Of a stretch of 64,000 nucleotides of DNA, positions 34,586-47,291 are shown piece after piece. Numbering within the stretch: the first letter of the stretch is position 1; every line of letters begins with the position of its first letter. The position numbers and the translations under genes were made by a program. This DNA comes from Frankia sp. AgB1.9 (GTDB lineage Bacteria; Actinomycetota; Actinomycetes; Frankiales; Frankiaceae). The stretch covers positions 1 to 64,000 of the forward strand of contig NZ_JADWYX010000031.1 in assembly GCF_016786355.1 (NCBI RefSeq). The letters run 5' to 3'. The notes under the pieces are model-generated. The model did not search any database and was not told the origin of the DNA. It saw only the letters and a list, made by a program, of their open reading frames with translations.

Positions 34586-34672
34586 GCACAGGCCCGCAGT
34601 CGGCCTAAATCCGTACAGGCCCGGACCGGGTCCGCATCGGCACAGGCCCGCAAGCGGCCTAGATTGGCACAG
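34586..34672 (+). repeat. 27-nt tandem repeat in the efp leader
   Basis: Units start at 34586, 34613, 34640 and 34667, exactly 27 nt apart. Copies 1 and 3 (GCACAGGCCCGCARKCGGCC) are near identical and end in CCTAAAT or CCTAGAT; copy 2 is degenerate; copy 4 is cut to GCACAGGAG and provides the Shine-Dalgarno AGGAG of efp. The TAAAT/TAGAT ends could act as -10 elements. Confidence 0.75.
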
Positions 34673-34684
34673 GAGACACCCCAC

Positions 34685-35248
34685 GTGGCTACCACGAACG
34701 ACCTGAAGAACGGCCTGACGCTCGACATCGACGGCGTCCTGTGGAACGTGGTCGCGTTCCAGCACGTCAAGCCGGGCAAGGGCGGGGCGTTCGTCCGCAC
34801 CACCCTGAAGAACGTGCTGACCGGCAAGGTGGTCGACCGGACCTTCAACGCCGGCGTCAAGGTGGAGTTCGCGACCGTCGACAAGCGGGAGATGACCTAC
34901 CTCTACCGCGACGGCACCGACTTCGTCTTCATGGACAGCGAGTCCTACGACCAGATCCCGGTCGGTCCCGACGTCGTCGGCACGGTGGCCGACTACATGC
35001 TGGAGAACACGATCGCGACGGTCGCGCTGCACGACGGGGCGGCGCTGTACGTCGAGCTCCCGGCCAGCGTCGAGCTGACGATCTCGCACACCGACCCGGG
35101 CCTGCAGGGCGACCGGTCGACCGGTGGCACCAAGCCGGCGGAGCTGGAGACCGGCGCGACGATCCAGGTCCCGCTGTTCGTCACGACCGGCGAGCGCGTG
35201 AAGGTCGACACCCGCGACGGGCGTTACCTCGGCCGGGTGACGAGCTGA
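34685..35248 (+). CDS. efp: Elongation factor P
   Basis: 187 residues. KOW-like domain I ([41 protein letters not shown], with the tip Lys in PGKGGAF), then OB domains ending [25 protein letters not shown] and [17 protein letters not shown]. It rescues ribosomes at polyproline. GTG 34685 is set by AGGAG ~9 nt upstream; the family also starts at ATTNDLK. Its stop overlaps the probable start of nusB. Confidence 0.96.
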   Translation: MATTNDLKNGLTLDIDGVLWNVVAFQHVKPGKGGAFVRTTLKNVLTGKVVDRTFNAGVKVEFATVDKREMTYLYRDGTDFVFMDSESYDQIPVGPDVVGTVADYMLENTIATVALHDGAALYVELPASVELTISHTDPGLQGDRSTGGTKPAELETGATIQVPLFVTTGERVKVDTRDGRYLGRVTS

Positions 35249-35652
35249 GCGCCAGGTCCAAGTCCCGCAAGCGCGCGCTCGACATTCTCTACGAGGCCGA
35301 CCTCAGGTCGGCGTCCCCGCTGGAGATCCTGGCCGCGCGGTCGGTGCAGAACGACCCGCCGGTCAACGAGTACACCAGTGGCCTGGTCCGTGACGTCACC
35401 GAGCACCTGGACCGGATCGACGGCTTCATCGGCGAGCACGCCGAGGGCTGGACGCTGGAGCGGATGCCGGCGGTGGACCGCAACATCCTGCGGATAGCGG
35501 TGCTGGAAATGATGTGGCGGGACGACGTCCCCGACCGGGTGGCGATCGACGAGGCGGTGGAGCTGGCCAAGTCGGTCTCCACTGACCGCTCGCCAGCCTT
35601 CGTCAACGGCCTGCTGGCCAGCCTGCTGCACGTCAAGCCGGCGGCAGACTAG
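35245..35652 (+). CDS. nusB: Transcription antitermination factor NusB, apparent CTG start
   Basis: 135 residues. [20 protein letters not shown] is the conserved N-terminus; [21 protein letters not shown] and [27 protein letters not shown] are NusB hallmarks. No ATG, GTG or TTG lies in frame between the efp domain and this N-terminus. The codon at the expected start is CTG (35245-35247), overlapping the efp TGA as CTGA. The next GTG is ~30 codons in and would delete the conserved helix. NusB binds boxA RNA with NusE. Confidence 0.9.
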   Translation: MSARSKSRKRALDILYEADLRSASPLEILAARSVQNDPPVNEYTSGLVRDVTEHLDRIDGFIGEHAEGWTLERMPAVDRNILRIAVLEMMWRDDVPDRVAIDEAVELAKSVSTDRSPAFVNGLLASLLHVKPAAD

Positions 35653-35668
35653 CGAATCGCCCGGTTTT

Positions 35669-35699
35669 CCCGGTACGCCGCCCGACGCGGCGTACCGGG
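35669..35699 (+). terminator. Perfect 13-bp hairpin after nusB
   Basis: CCCGGTACGCCGC-CCGAC-GCGGCGTACCGGG is a perfect 13-bp stem with a 5-nt loop, 17 bp after the nusB stop. No U-tract follows, which is common for actinobacterial terminators. It also faces the 3' end of bldD. Confidence 0.75.
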
Positions 35700-35804
35700 T
35701 GGCCCCGGCGCTGGTGCCTTGCCCTGCTGGTCTGGTGCCTGCCCTGCTGTGTTGATCATTTGCTGCTGGGTGGCGCTGCTTGCTGAGCCGCGTGGGGCCC
35801 GACG

Positions 35805-36302
35805 TTAAACGTCGGACGGGGTGGCCTCCTGGCCGGCCTCCGGGGACAGCACGCCCCAGGAGACGAGCTGCTCGGTCAGCTTGCTCGGGGAGGTGTCGTA
35901 GATCACCGCGAGAGACCGCAGGTCCTCGTAGCGGATCGACAGGACACGGCCGTTGTAGTCGCCGCGCTGGCTCTGGATCGTGGCCGCGTACCGGGCGAGC
36001 GGGCCGCCCTGCTCCTTGGGGACCTGCGAGAGCCGCTCGAGGTCAAGGACGATGCGGGGAGACTGCTCCAGCGGAGCGACGGTCGAGCCCTCGGGAAGGA
36101 GCTCTCCTACCGGCACGCCGTAGAACTCGGCGAGCTCGGACAGGCGCTGAACGGTGACGGCGCGGTCCCCACGTTCGTAGGAGCCCACGACGACGGCCTT
36201 CCACCGACCGTGCGACTTCTCCTCCACGCCATGCAGCGAGAGCCCCTGCTGGGTGCGTATTGCCCGCAGCCGAGCACCGAGCGCCTTCGCATAGTCGGAC
36301 AT
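35805..36302 (-). CDS. bldD: Developmental master regulator BldD
   Basis: 165 residues. N-terminal XRE HTH (MSDYAKALGARLRAIRTQQG, then EKSHGRWKAVVVGSYERGDR). The C-terminal domain keeps the cyclic di-GMP signature RGD-X8-RxxD: Arg113-Gly-Asp115 and Arg124-Asp127. In Streptomyces BldD-(c-di-GMP) represses sporulation genes; a role in hyphal or spore development is expected here. ATG 36302 matches the family start; a GTG at 36314 is the alternative. It is divergent from pyrR. Confidence 0.95.
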   Translation of the reverse strand: MSDYAKALGARLRAIRTQQGLSLHGVEEKSHGRWKAVVVGSYERGDRAVTVQRLSELAEFYGVPVGELLPEGSTVAPLEQSPRIVLDLERLSQVPKEQGGPLARYAATIQSQRGDYNGRVLSIRYEDLRSLAVIYDTSPSKLTEQLVSWGVLSPEAGQEATPSDV

Positions 36303-36770
36303 CGGAGTGCCCACTCCTGTCGTGGTCTGAGTCAGATGAAGCCGAGGGCTCTTGCCGACGGCGGTTACCGATAGTAGTGCCCAGGCGGTTGCGACCTGAC
36401 ATGAGGGGGTCGTGTCGCCTCTTTCTTTGTACCACTTTCTGTAGCCCCGTCGTCGCTCCCGGCGCTACTCCCGTGGGACTTCCGGCTATCGGACCGCCCC
36501 GGCCCGCCGTCCTGCAACGGTAACGCCATGTGATGCGGGTTGAACCAGGGCTTGTCGCGTCCGCACGCCCCATCGTCATCCGGATGTGTCAGGTGACCGG
36601 ACGCACTGGTCTCGTCATCGAGAGTGTGGGCAGCGGCGCGTGAGCGTACCGCCGTGGCGTCTGCGTGTGCACGCTGCGGCACAGGACGGTGTGACATCTC
36701 GTGCCCGCCCAGTGGCCCCGGTCGCGACGGCGGGTAGCGACAGTGCCTGCTGGTACCGTCTTGCGGACCG
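36303..36770. promoter_or_regulatory. bldD promoter and pyrR upstream region
   Basis: This gene-free interval separates bldD (minus) and pyrR (plus). On the minus strand TGTCAG (36396-36401) and TACTAT (36371-36376) with a 19-bp gap form a plausible bldD promoter. TAACGCCATGTGA at 36521-36533 partly resembles a BldD box (ACNC-N-GTNA) and could be an autoregulatory site. No gene was found. Confidence 0.4.
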
Positions 36771-36812
36771 CTCCTTTAAGGACCGTCCCGTGAGGCGGGG
36801 AAGGAGGGATAG
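36771..36812 (+). promoter_or_regulatory. PyrR-binding translational attenuator of the pyr operon
   Basis: GTCCCGTGAGGCGGGG (36785-36800) fits the PyrR RNA motif (UCC-N-GNGAGGC hairpin loop). It lies directly before the Shine-Dalgarno AAGGAGGG (36801-36808). CTCCTT at 36771-36776 is complementary to AAGGAG and could sequester it. PyrR-UMP binding would favour one of the two folds and control pyrR translation, as described for other Actinobacteria. Confidence 0.75.
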
Positions 36813-37565
36813 GTGGCTGACGCTGCTCGCCGTAACTACGGCTTCCCGAAAAACCCAGAGGCTGGCCCGCCAGAGAACTCCCCGACCGACCCGCTGACGC
36901 GGATCCCCGGGGATGTCGGCGCGCGGCGCTCCGGCACCGACGGCACCGCCGCGCCCAGCGCCGCCCTGCCCAGTGCCACGGAGCCCAATGCCGGGGAGCC
37001 CAGTGCCACGGAGCCCGGCCCCGACGCGACAAGCCGAACCGTGCTGGCCCAGGCCGACATCGCCAGGGTCGTCAGCCGGATGGCGCACCAGATTCTCGAG
37101 AAGACCTCCGGCGGTGCCGACGTCGTGCTGCTCGGGATCCAGACCCGAGGGGTGCCACTCGCCCAGCGCCTCGCCGGCCGAATCCGCGACGTCGAGGGTG
37201 TGACCGTTCCCACCGGTTCGCTGGACCCGACGATGTACCGCGACGACCTGCGGCTGAAGGCGGTCCGCCCGTTGCGGGTGACCGACATCCCCGACGGCGG
37301 CATCGACGGCCGCGTCGTCATTCTCGTCGACGACGTCCTGTACTCCGGGCGCACCGTGCGGGCCGCGCTCGACGCGCTCGCCGAATACGGCCGCCCGCGC
37401 GCGGTACAGCTCGCAGTCCTGGTCGACCGCGGCCACCGGGAGCTGCCGATCCGCGCCGACTACGTCGGCAAGAACATGCCGACGTCGCGGCGGGAGACGG
37501 TGGCTGTCCGGCTCGCCGAGACCGACGGCACCGACGCGGTGCTGATCCTGGGAGCGAAGCCGTGA
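36813..37565 (+). CDS. pyrR: Bifunctional PyrR regulator / uracil phosphoribosyltransferase
   Basis: 250 residues versus ~180-190 usual; the first ~70 are an acidic/Pro-rich extension with SATEP repeats. Core: [35 protein letters not shown], the PRPP loop [22 protein letters not shown], and [19 protein letters not shown]. It senses UMP/UTP through leader RNA and opens the operon pyrR-pyrB-pyrC-(PH-like)-carA-carB-pyrF. GTG 36813 lies 4 nt after AAGGAGGG. Confidence 0.94.
   Translation: MADAARRNYGFPKNPEAGPPENSPTDPLTRIPGDVGARRSGTDGTAAPSAALPSATEPNAGEPSATEPGPDATSRTVLAQADIARVVSRMAHQILEKTSGGADVVLLGIQTRGVPLAQRLAGRIRDVEGVTVPTGSLDPTMYRDDLRLKAVRPLRVTDIPDGGIDGRVVILVDDVLYSGRTVRAALDALAEYGRPRAVQLAVLVDRGHRELPIRADYVGKNMPTSRRETVAVRLAETDGTDAVLILGAKP
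36957..37016 (+). repeat. 15-nt in-frame repeats in the pyrR 5' end
   Basis: Four 15-nt units: AGCGCCGCCCTGCCC, AGTGCCACGGAGCCC, AATGCCGGGGAGCCC, AGTGCCACGGAGCCC. They encode [20 protein letters not shown] in the nonconserved N-terminal extension. Confidence 0.8.
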
Positions 37566-37662
37566 GCGCGTTGCGCGGCCGTCCGGGAGAGGCACTTCCG
37601 GGACGGGCATCTCCGGGACAGGCGCTGTGGTACGCGCTCCCGCGCGAGAGGGAAATGGTTCG

Positions 37663-38697
37663 GTGAACCGCCACCTGCTGAGCACCGCCAACCTCAGCCG
37701 CGACGACGCGCTGCTCATCCTCGACACCGCCGAGCAGATGGCGCGCCTCGCCGACCGGTCGGTGAAGAAGCTGCCGACCCTGCGCGGCCGGACCGTCGTC
37801 AACCTTTTCTTCGAGGACTCGACCCGCACCCGCACGTCCTTCGAGGTCGCGGCCAAGCGCCTGTCCGCCGACGTCATCAACTTCTCGGCCAAGGGCTCCA
37901 GCGTCTCCAAGGGCGAGAGCCTCAAGGACACCGCGCAGACCCTGGAGGCGATGGGCGCCGACGCGGTCGTCATCCGTCACCCCGCCTCCGGCGCGCCGCA
38001 CCGGCTGGCCGGCTGGGTCCGCGGCACCGTGCTCAACGCCGGCGACGGCACCCACGAGCACCCGACCCAGGCGCTGCTGGACGCGTTCACGATGCGCCGG
38101 CGCCTCGGCCGGGTCGACGGGCTCGCGGTGACGATCGTCGGCGACGTCCTGCACTCGCGGGTCGCCCGGTCGAACGTCTGGCTGCTGCGCACGCTCGGGG
38201 CGAAGGTGACGCTGGTCGCCCCGCCGACGCTGCTGCCGCACGCGGTGGCGAGCTGGCCGGTCGAGGTGTCCTACGACCTGGACGCGGTGCTGCCGGCGTC
38301 GGACGTCGTGATGATGCTGCGGGTGCAGCGGGAGCGGATGTCCGACGCGTTCTTCCCGACCGAGCGGGAGTACAGCCGCCGCTACGGCCTGGACGCCGAC
38401 CGGGCCGCGAAGCTGCCCGACCACGCGCTCGTGATGCACCCGGGGCCGATGGTGCGCGGCATGGAGATCGCCTCCGACGTCGCCGACTCGGCGCGCTCGA
38501 CGGTCGTCGAGCAGGTGGCGAACGGCGTCAGCGTCCGGATGGCCTGCCTCTACCTGCTGCTGGGCGGCGCGGACGGCCCCGGCGACGAGCGATCCGGCGA
38601 CCAGCGGCCCGGCGACCAGCGGCCCGATGACCAGCGACTGGGTGACCAGCAGGCACCCGACCGGCGACCACACGAGCAGCGGGAGGTCTCTCGATGA
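37663..38697 (+). CDS. pyrB: Aspartate carbamoyltransferase catalytic chain
   Basis: 344 residues. [19 protein letters not shown] is the carbamoyl-phosphate site; [26 protein letters not shown] and [10 protein letters not shown] bind aspartate; [11 protein letters not shown] is near the C-terminus. The last ~35 residues are a repeat tail (GDQRP units) not found in normal PyrB. GTG 37663 sets [12 protein letters not shown]-like N-terminus. It overlaps pyrC by 4 nt. Confidence 0.95.
   Translation: MNRHLLSTANLSRDDALLILDTAEQMARLADRSVKKLPTLRGRTVVNLFFEDSTRTRTSFEVAAKRLSADVINFSAKGSSVSKGESLKDTAQTLEAMGADAVVIRHPASGAPHRLAGWVRGTVLNAGDGTHEHPTQALLDAFTMRRRLGRVDGLAVTIVGDVLHSRVARSNVWLLRTLGAKVTLVAPPTLLPHAVASWPVEVSYDLDAVLPASDVVMMLRVQRERMSDAFFPTEREYSRRYGLDADRAAKLPDHALVMHPGPMVRGMEIASDVADSARSTVVEQVANGVSVRMACLYLLLGGADGPGDERSGDQRPGDQRPDDQRLGDQQAPDRRPHEQREVSR
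38581..38655 (+). repeat. 15-nt in-frame repeats at the pyrB 3' end
   Basis: Five units of 15 nt, best copies GGCGACCAGCGGCCC (38596 and 38611), encode [25 protein letters not shown] in a tail after the conserved PyrB fold. Confidence 0.8.
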
Positions 38698-40064
38698 CGC
38701 GCACAGATGAGGCCGCCGACCCGCGGGGCCACGACCAGCGGGGCCACGATCTTCGGGGCCACGGCACCTGGCTGCTGCGTGGCGTCCGGCCGCTCGGCGC
38801 CGAACCTGTGGACCTGCTGCTGGCCGGCGGCCGGATCGCGGAGCGCGGCGCGCCCGGCACCCTCGACGCGGCCGGCGCCGGCGTGGTCGACGCGGGTGAG
38901 CTGTACGCCCTGCCCGGCTTCGTGGACCTGCACACGCACCTGCGCGAGCCGGGCCGGGAAGACGCCGAGACGGTCGAGTCCGGCACCCGCGCCGCCGCGC
39001 TCGGCGGCTACACCACCGTGTTCGCCATGGCGAACACCGACCCGGTGGCCGACACTGCCGGCGTCGTCGAGCAGGTCTGGCGGCTGGGCCGGGACGCCGG
39101 GCACTGCGAGGTGCGCCCGGTCGGCGCCGTCACCGAGGGTCTCGCCGGCAAGCGCCTGGCCGAGCTGGGTGCGATGGCCACGTCGGCCGCGGCCGTCCGG
39201 GTGTTCTCCGACGACGGCCACTGCGTCGCCGACCCGCTGCTGATGCGCCGGGCCCTGGAGTACGTGAAGGCGTTCGACGGGGTGATCGCGCAGCACGCGG
39301 AGGAGCCACGGCTCACCGAGGGCGCCCAGATGAACGAGGGCGCCTGCTCGGCCCGGCTGGGGATGATCGGCTGGCCCGCCGTGGCCGAGGAGGCGGTGAT
39401 CGCCCGGGACGTGCTGCTGGCCGGCCATGTCGGCTCCCGGCTGCACATCTGCCACGTCTCGACGGCCGGCTCGGTCGAGATCATCCGGTGGGCGAAGTCG
39501 AAGGGCTGGCGGGTCAGCGCCGAGGTCACCCCGCACCACCTGCTGCTCACAGACGAGCTGGCCGCGTCCTACGACCCGGTCTACAAGGTCAACCCGCCGC
39601 TGCGCACCGCCGAGGACGTCGCCGCGCTGCGGGCCGGGCTCGCCGACGGCACGATTGACGCCGTCGCGACCGACCACGCCCCGCACGCGCCCCAGGACAA
39701 GGACACCGAGTGGTCCGCCGCCCGACCCGGCATGCTCGGCTTGCAGACCGCGCTGTCCATCGTCATCGACACGATGGTCGAGACCGGGCTGCTCGACTGG
39801 GCCGGTGTCGCCGACCGGATGGCGCTCGCGCCCGCGCGGATCGGTGGGCTGCCCGACGTGCCGGTTGACGCGTCCAGTTCGATGGACGTCGGCGCCGCCG
39901 CGACGCTGACCCTCGTCGACCCGGCGACGCGCTGGGTTGTCGACCCCGCCGGGTTCGCCAGCCGCAGCCGGAACTCGCCCTACCGGGGGATGACGTTGCC
40001 AGCGCAGGTGCACGCCACCTTCCGCGCCGGGCGGCCCACGGTGCTCGACGGGAAGGTCGTATGA
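38694..40064 (+). CDS. pyrC: Dihydroorotase
   Basis: 456 residues, type I zinc enzyme. [21 protein letters not shown] has the HxH metal pair; further ligands are in [28 protein letters not shown] and [13 protein letters not shown]. The first ~25 residues carry RGHDQ repeats. ATGA overlap with pyrB upstream and with the PH-like gene downstream. Confidence 0.95.
   Translation: MTRTDEAADPRGHDQRGHDLRGHGTWLLRGVRPLGAEPVDLLLAGGRIAERGAPGTLDAAGAGVVDAGELYALPGFVDLHTHLREPGREDAETVESGTRAAALGGYTTVFAMANTDPVADTAGVVEQVWRLGRDAGHCEVRPVGAVTEGLAGKRLAELGAMATSAAAVRVFSDDGHCVADPLLMRRALEYVKAFDGVIAQHAEEPRLTEGAQMNEGACSARLGMIGWPAVAEEAVIARDVLLAGHVGSRLHICHVSTAGSVEIIRWAKSKGWRVSAEVTPHHLLLTDELAASYDPVYKVNPPLRTAEDVAALRAGLADGTIDAVATDHAPHAPQDKDTEWSAARPGMLGLQTALSIVIDTMVETGLLDWAGVADRMALAPARIGGLPDVPVDASSSMDVGAAATLTLVDPATRWVVDPAGFASRSRNSPYRGMTLPAQVHATFRAGRPTVLDGKVV
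38724..38765 (+). repeat. 15-nt in-frame repeats at the pyrC 5' end
   Basis: CGGGGCCACGACCAG, CGGGGCCACGATCTT and a partial CGGGGCCACGGC encode [14 protein letters not shown]. The GACCAGCGG core is shared with the pyrB tail repeats 70-140 bp upstream. Confidence 0.75.
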
Positions 40065-41641
40065 AGCTGGCCGACGGTCGCGTCCTCGCCTCGGGCGGGG
40101 GCTCGGGCCTCCTCGGAGTGCGTCTGCTGCTGGTCTTCGGCGTGCTGCTGCTGATCGTCGCGGTGATCGGTTTCCTGCGGCAGGCGTGGCGGCGGCGGGC
40201 GACCCGGGACGAGGAGGACCTGCCCGAGCTGCTCTCGCCGCCCGAGGACCCCGGCACGGTGCTCGCCGCTCCGCTGCGTGGGGCATACCTGGGGACCGCC
40301 GACGCGGGCCACTGGCTGGAATGGTTCTCGGCCAGCGGCCTCGGCGGCAAAGAGGGCAGCTACATCAGCGTGTACGAGTCCGGGGTGCAGGTCGACCGCG
40401 CCGGCCGGTCGTTCTGGATTCCGCGGGACGCGGTGCGCGGCGCCCGGTTCGAGCGCGCCCACGTCGGCAAGGTGGCCGCGCCCGGCCGGCTGCTCGTGAT
40501 CGCCTGGTCGCTGGAGGGCCGGGAGCTGGAGACCGGCTTCCGCGGTGAGGACCGGGTCCGCCAGCCGAAGGTGATGCGCTCGGTGCACGACCTGATCGGC
40601 CCGCCGTCGGCGCCGTCGGACGGCGAGATCACCTCGCCGCGCCCGGCCGTGCGCTCGCTGCGCCAGCTGCGGCCGCGTCGTCACCACCCGGCCGGCGTCG
40701 CCGCGGGCCCGGGCGCCGGACCCGGCCCCGGCGTGGGGGCCGCCGTCGAGGGCCAGCCGGCCGGCCGTGGCCGCGGCGGGCACATCGCCCACGCCGGTCG
40801 CAGCATCCGGCCGCGCCGGCGGGAACGGCCGCGCTCGCTGGAGCAGGAGATCGCCGACCGGCGCGGCGACGACCCGTACGGCACCGGTCCCCGCGCGGCG
40901 GCCCCGCCCGGTGTGGACCCCTACGTGACGAACCCGCGCAACGTGCCCTATGGCGCAGGACTCGGCCGGCCGGCCTCCGGCGGCACGCCGCAGGGCCCGG
41001 CACCGTCCGGTCGCCCTCGCGTCGCCGGGCCGCCGTCGGCCCCAGGCCGGCAGCCGGGGACCGGGCAGCAGCCGCGCGCCGGCCAGTACCCGCCCGCCGC
41101 CGGTCCGCGCGGCGGCGGCGCGCCGCCGTCCGATGCCTATCCGTCGACCGGTCCGCGCGGGGGCGGCCAGTACCCCGCCGACCGGCACCCGGCCGCGCAG
41201 CCGACGGCCCCGCGGGCCTATCCCGCGCCGGTGGCGCCTCCCGCGCCGCCGGGCGCCTACGGCGCGGGAGGTCCCGGCGCGGGCCAGCCCGGCGGCCAGT
41301 ACCCCGAGCAGCGACCGGACGCCCGGTATCCCGACCCGGGCCAGTACCCCCGGCACCCGGGCCCGGCTGCCGACCGGTCGCTGGACCCGTACGCGAACAC
41401 CCAGAACCCGCCGACGGGCTGGCGCGACCCGAACGCGGCCAGGCCGGGTGCCTCGGACGACCGGTACCCGCCGGCTCCGGGTGACCAGCACCGGTGGGAG
41501 CCGGAGGCCTACAGGCAGCAGGACCCGTACGCCGACCCCTACGCGGCGGCCGGGCCGGGCGGAACGGCCCCCGGCGAGCCTTACGCGGACCCGTACGGGC
41601 AGTACGACGCTGGGCGGCGGCGCCCGCGTCCCGAAGAGTGA
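40061..41641 (+). CDS. PH-like-domain membrane protein with long proline-rich tail
   Basis: 526 residues. One membrane helix near the N-terminus ([23 protein letters not shown]), then a basic stop-transfer, a compact domain ([45 protein letters not shown]) of the PH-like kind found between pyrC and carA in Actinobacteria, then ~340 residues rich in Pro, Gly, Tyr, Gln and Arg (GQYP, DPYA motifs). Function unknown. The tail is far longer than in the usual ~180-residue homologues. Overlaps pyrC by ATGA, so it belongs to the pyr operon. Confidence 0.8.
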   Translation: MKLADGRVLASGGGSGLLGVRLLLVFGVLLLIVAVIGFLRQAWRRRATRDEEDLPELLSPPEDPGTVLAAPLRGAYLGTADAGHWLEWFSASGLGGKEGSYISVYESGVQVDRAGRSFWIPRDAVRGARFERAHVGKVAAPGRLLVIAWSLEGRELETGFRGEDRVRQPKVMRSVHDLIGPPSAPSDGEITSPRPAVRSLRQLRPRRHHPAGVAAGPGAGPGPGVGAAVEGQPAGRGRGGHIAHAGRSIRPRRRERPRSLEQEIADRRGDDPYGTGPRAAAPPGVDPYVTNPRNVPYGAGLGRPASGGTPQGPAPSGRPRVAGPPSAPGRQPGTGQQPRAGQYPPAAGPRGGGAPPSDAYPSTGPRGGGQYPADRHPAAQPTAPRAYPAPVAPPAPPGAYGAGGPGAGQPGGQYPEQRPDARYPDPGQYPRHPGPAADRSLDPYANTQNPPTGWRDPNAARPGASDDRYPPAPGDQHRWEPEAYRQQDPYADPYAAAGPGGTAPGEPYADPYGQYDAGRRRPRPEE

Positions 41642-41725
41642 ACCCGGTGACCGCGGTCGCGGCCGGGAACGGCGTGGTGAGGACGCGGTTTCGGTGACGG
41701 AGCTGGCTGTGACACGGAGCGGGCT

Positions 41726-42903
41726 GTGACGGAGCAGGGAACGAGGGCACAGGTGGGAGCAGGAGTACAGGCCAGGCCAGGGCAGCCGGCCGTGCTGGTC
41801 CTGGAGGACGGCCGCGCGTTCGCCGGTGAGGCGTTCGGTGCCGTCGGCGAGACGTTCGGTGAGGCGGTGTTCTCGACCGGGATGACCGGATACCAGGAGA
41901 CACTGACCGACCCGTCCTACCATCGGCAGGTCGTGGTGATGACCGCGCCGCATATCGGCAACACCGGGGTCAACGACCGCGACTACGAGTCCGACCGGAT
42001 TCACGTCGCCGGGTACGTGGTGCGCGAGCCGAGCCGGATCACTTCGAACTGGCGCTCGCAGCGCGACCTCGGCGGCGAGCTGGCGAACGCGGGCGTCGTC
42101 GGGATCAGCGGGGTCGACACCCGCGCGCTGACCCGCCACCTGCGCGAGCGCGGCGCGATGCGCTGCGGGATCTCCAGCCTCGACGCGAGCGCCCCGGCGC
42201 TGCTGGAGAAGGTGCTGGCGAGCCCGGAGATGCTCGGCGCTGACCTCGCGCCGGCGGTGAGCACCCAGGCCCCGTATGTCGTCGCCCCACGCGACGGTGA
42301 GCGGCGGTTCCGCGTCGCGGCGCTTGACCTCGGGATCAAGCGCAACACCCCGCTGTCGATGGCGGCCCGCGGCTGCGAGGTGCACGTGCTGCCGGCGACG
42401 GCGACCGCGGACGAACTGCTGGCGATCGAGCCGGACGGAGTTTTCTTCTCCAACGGCCCGGGCGACCCGGCGACCGCCGACTACGCCGTGGCCGCGGCGA
42501 CCGGGGTGCTGCGGGCCGGGGTGCCGCTGTTCGGGATCTGCTTCGGCAACCAGGTGCTCGGCCGCGCGCTCGGCTTCGGGACCTACAAGCTGACCTACGG
42601 CCATCGCGGCATCAACCAGCCGGTCAAGGACCTCGCGACCGGCCAGATCGCCGTGACCAGCCACAACCACGGCTTCGCGGTCGACGCGCCCACGGATGGA
42701 ACGCACGTCGACACCCCGTTCGGCCGGGTCGCCGTCAGCCACATCGCGCTGAACGACGACGTCGTCGAGGGCATCGCCTGCCTGGACGTCCCGGCGTTCA
42801 GCGTCCAGTACCACCCCGAGGCCGCGGCGGGCCCGCACGACGCCAGCAGCCTGTTCGACCGGTTCTGCGAGCTCATGGCCTCGGCCGGGAAGGGTGGTGC
42901 CTG

Positions 42904-42904
<1 letters not shown>
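41726..42904 (+). CDS. carA: Carbamoyl-phosphate synthase small subunit
   Basis: 392 residues. N-terminal domain [35 protein letters not shown]; class I glutamine amidotransferase with [26 protein letters not shown] (nucleophile Cys) and [12 protein letters not shown] (His/Glu). Supplies ammonia to CarB. The start is GTG 41726 and the stop overlaps the carB ATG by one base (TGATG). Confidence 0.96.
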
Positions 42905-46227
<3,323 letters not shown>

Positions 46228-46495
46228 CTGCGGCCCGCATTCCGTCCCAGCGGACGTCTGGCCCACATCCGGTGTCAGCGGGACGGTCGGCCGGTATTCG
46301 GCCTCAGAGGGGGACCTGGCCCGCGTTTGGCTCCTGCGGGCCAGGTCCGCGTTGGATGCTGGAGCGGTTGGCTACCGAGAACATGGCCCGAGGTTGGCCA
46401 CCGGGAACACATGGCCCGAGGTTGGCCACCGGGAACACATGGCCCGAGGTTGGCCACCGGAAACACATGGCCCGAGGTTGGCCACCGGAAACACA
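46228..46495. repeat. 28-bp tandem repeat array between carB and pyrF
   Basis: Four near-perfect 28-bp units start at 46381, 46409, 46437 and 46465 (ACATGGCCCGAGGTTGGCCA plus CCGGGAAC or CCGGAAAC), with half units on both sides. From 46228 to 46365 degenerate 27-30-bp relatives (CTGGCCCGCGTTTGGCTCCT and similar) suggest an older, decayed part of the array. Units abut without spacers. Each unit contains GGGAACACATG, like a weak ribosome site plus ATG. Confidence 0.85.
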
Positions 46496-46505
46496 GGGAG
46501 CGCGG

Positions 46506-47291
46506 ATGGGTGTCGGGGTGGATGAGGGCCTGCGGACCGGGCGGGCGCCCGTGGCGGTCCCCCTGGACACGTCGGACGTGGCGACCGCGCTGCGCTGGGC
46601 GCGGGCCGTGGCGCCGCACGTGGCCGTTCTCAAGGTCGGGATGGAGCTCTTCTACCGGGAGGGCCCCGCGGTCGTCGCCACGCTGCGCGCCGAGGGCCTG
46701 CTCGCCGACCCGGGGGAGCCGGGGTCGCCCGACGCGCCAGGGCTCTTCCTTGATCTCAAGCTGCACGACATCCCGGCGACCGTCGCCGGTGCGATCCGGT
46801 CGGTCGCCCGGCTGCGGCCTCAGTTCGTCACCGTGCACGCCGCGGGCGGGCCGGCGATGCTGCGCGCCGCCGTCGAGGCCGCGAACGAGGTGGCCGCCGA
46901 GGCCGGAACCGCGCCCCTCGCCGTCGCCGGCGTGACCGTGCTGACCTCCCTGAGTGAGGCTGATCTCACCATCGTGGGGCTTGCCGGGCCGGCTCTCGAC
47001 GCCGCGAGAAGGCTTGCTCGACTGGCCGTCGAGGCTGGTGCCACTGCGCTGGTGGCAAGCCCCTGGGAGGCTGAAAAGCTTCGCGAAGAGGTCGGAAACA
47101 ATGTGACTCTAATCACTCCCGGGGTGCGCCCGGCGGGCGGTGAACGGGCTGACCAGGCGCGTGTCGCAACTCCGGAGGAGGCCCTCGCGGCCGGGGCCGA
47201 CCTGGTCGTGATGGGCCGCCCGATCACGGGTGCGGCTGACCCCGGAGCCGTCGCCGCCGCCCTCGCGGCGACCCTCGGCCACCTGCTTTAG
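46506..47291 (+). CDS. pyrF: Orotidine 5'-phosphate decarboxylase
   Basis: 261 residues, class I OMP decarboxylase. VAVPLDTSD, VLKVGMELFYREG, FLDLKLHDIPATV (catalytic Asp83-Lys85-Asp88), TVHAAGGPAMLRAA, VLTSLSEADL and ITPGVRPAGGERADQ. Final step to UMP. ATG 46506 follows GGGAG; the open frame upstream passes through the repeat array but is not thought to be translated as part of PyrF. The repeats separate it from carB by 278 bp. Confidence 0.95.
   Translation: MGVGVDEGLRTGRAPVAVPLDTSDVATALRWARAVAPHVAVLKVGMELFYREGPAVVATLRAEGLLADPGEPGSPDAPGLFLDLKLHDIPATVAGAIRSVARLRPQFVTVHAAGGPAMLRAAVEAANEVAAEAGTAPLAVAGVTVLTSLSEADLTIVGLAGPALDAARRLARLAVEAGATALVASPWEAEKLREEVGNNVTLITPGVRPAGGERADQARVATPEEALAAGADLVVMGRPITGAADPGAVAAALAATLGHLL

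Noticed and set aside
39980-42838. Long minus-strand open frame antisense to the PH-like gene and carA
   Set aside because: Same high-GC shadow effect; it overlaps clear plus-strand genes and shows no domain.
46381-46492. CRISPR-like array of 28-bp repeats
   Set aside because: The units abut directly with no spacers and no cas gene is near. It is a tandem minisatellite.
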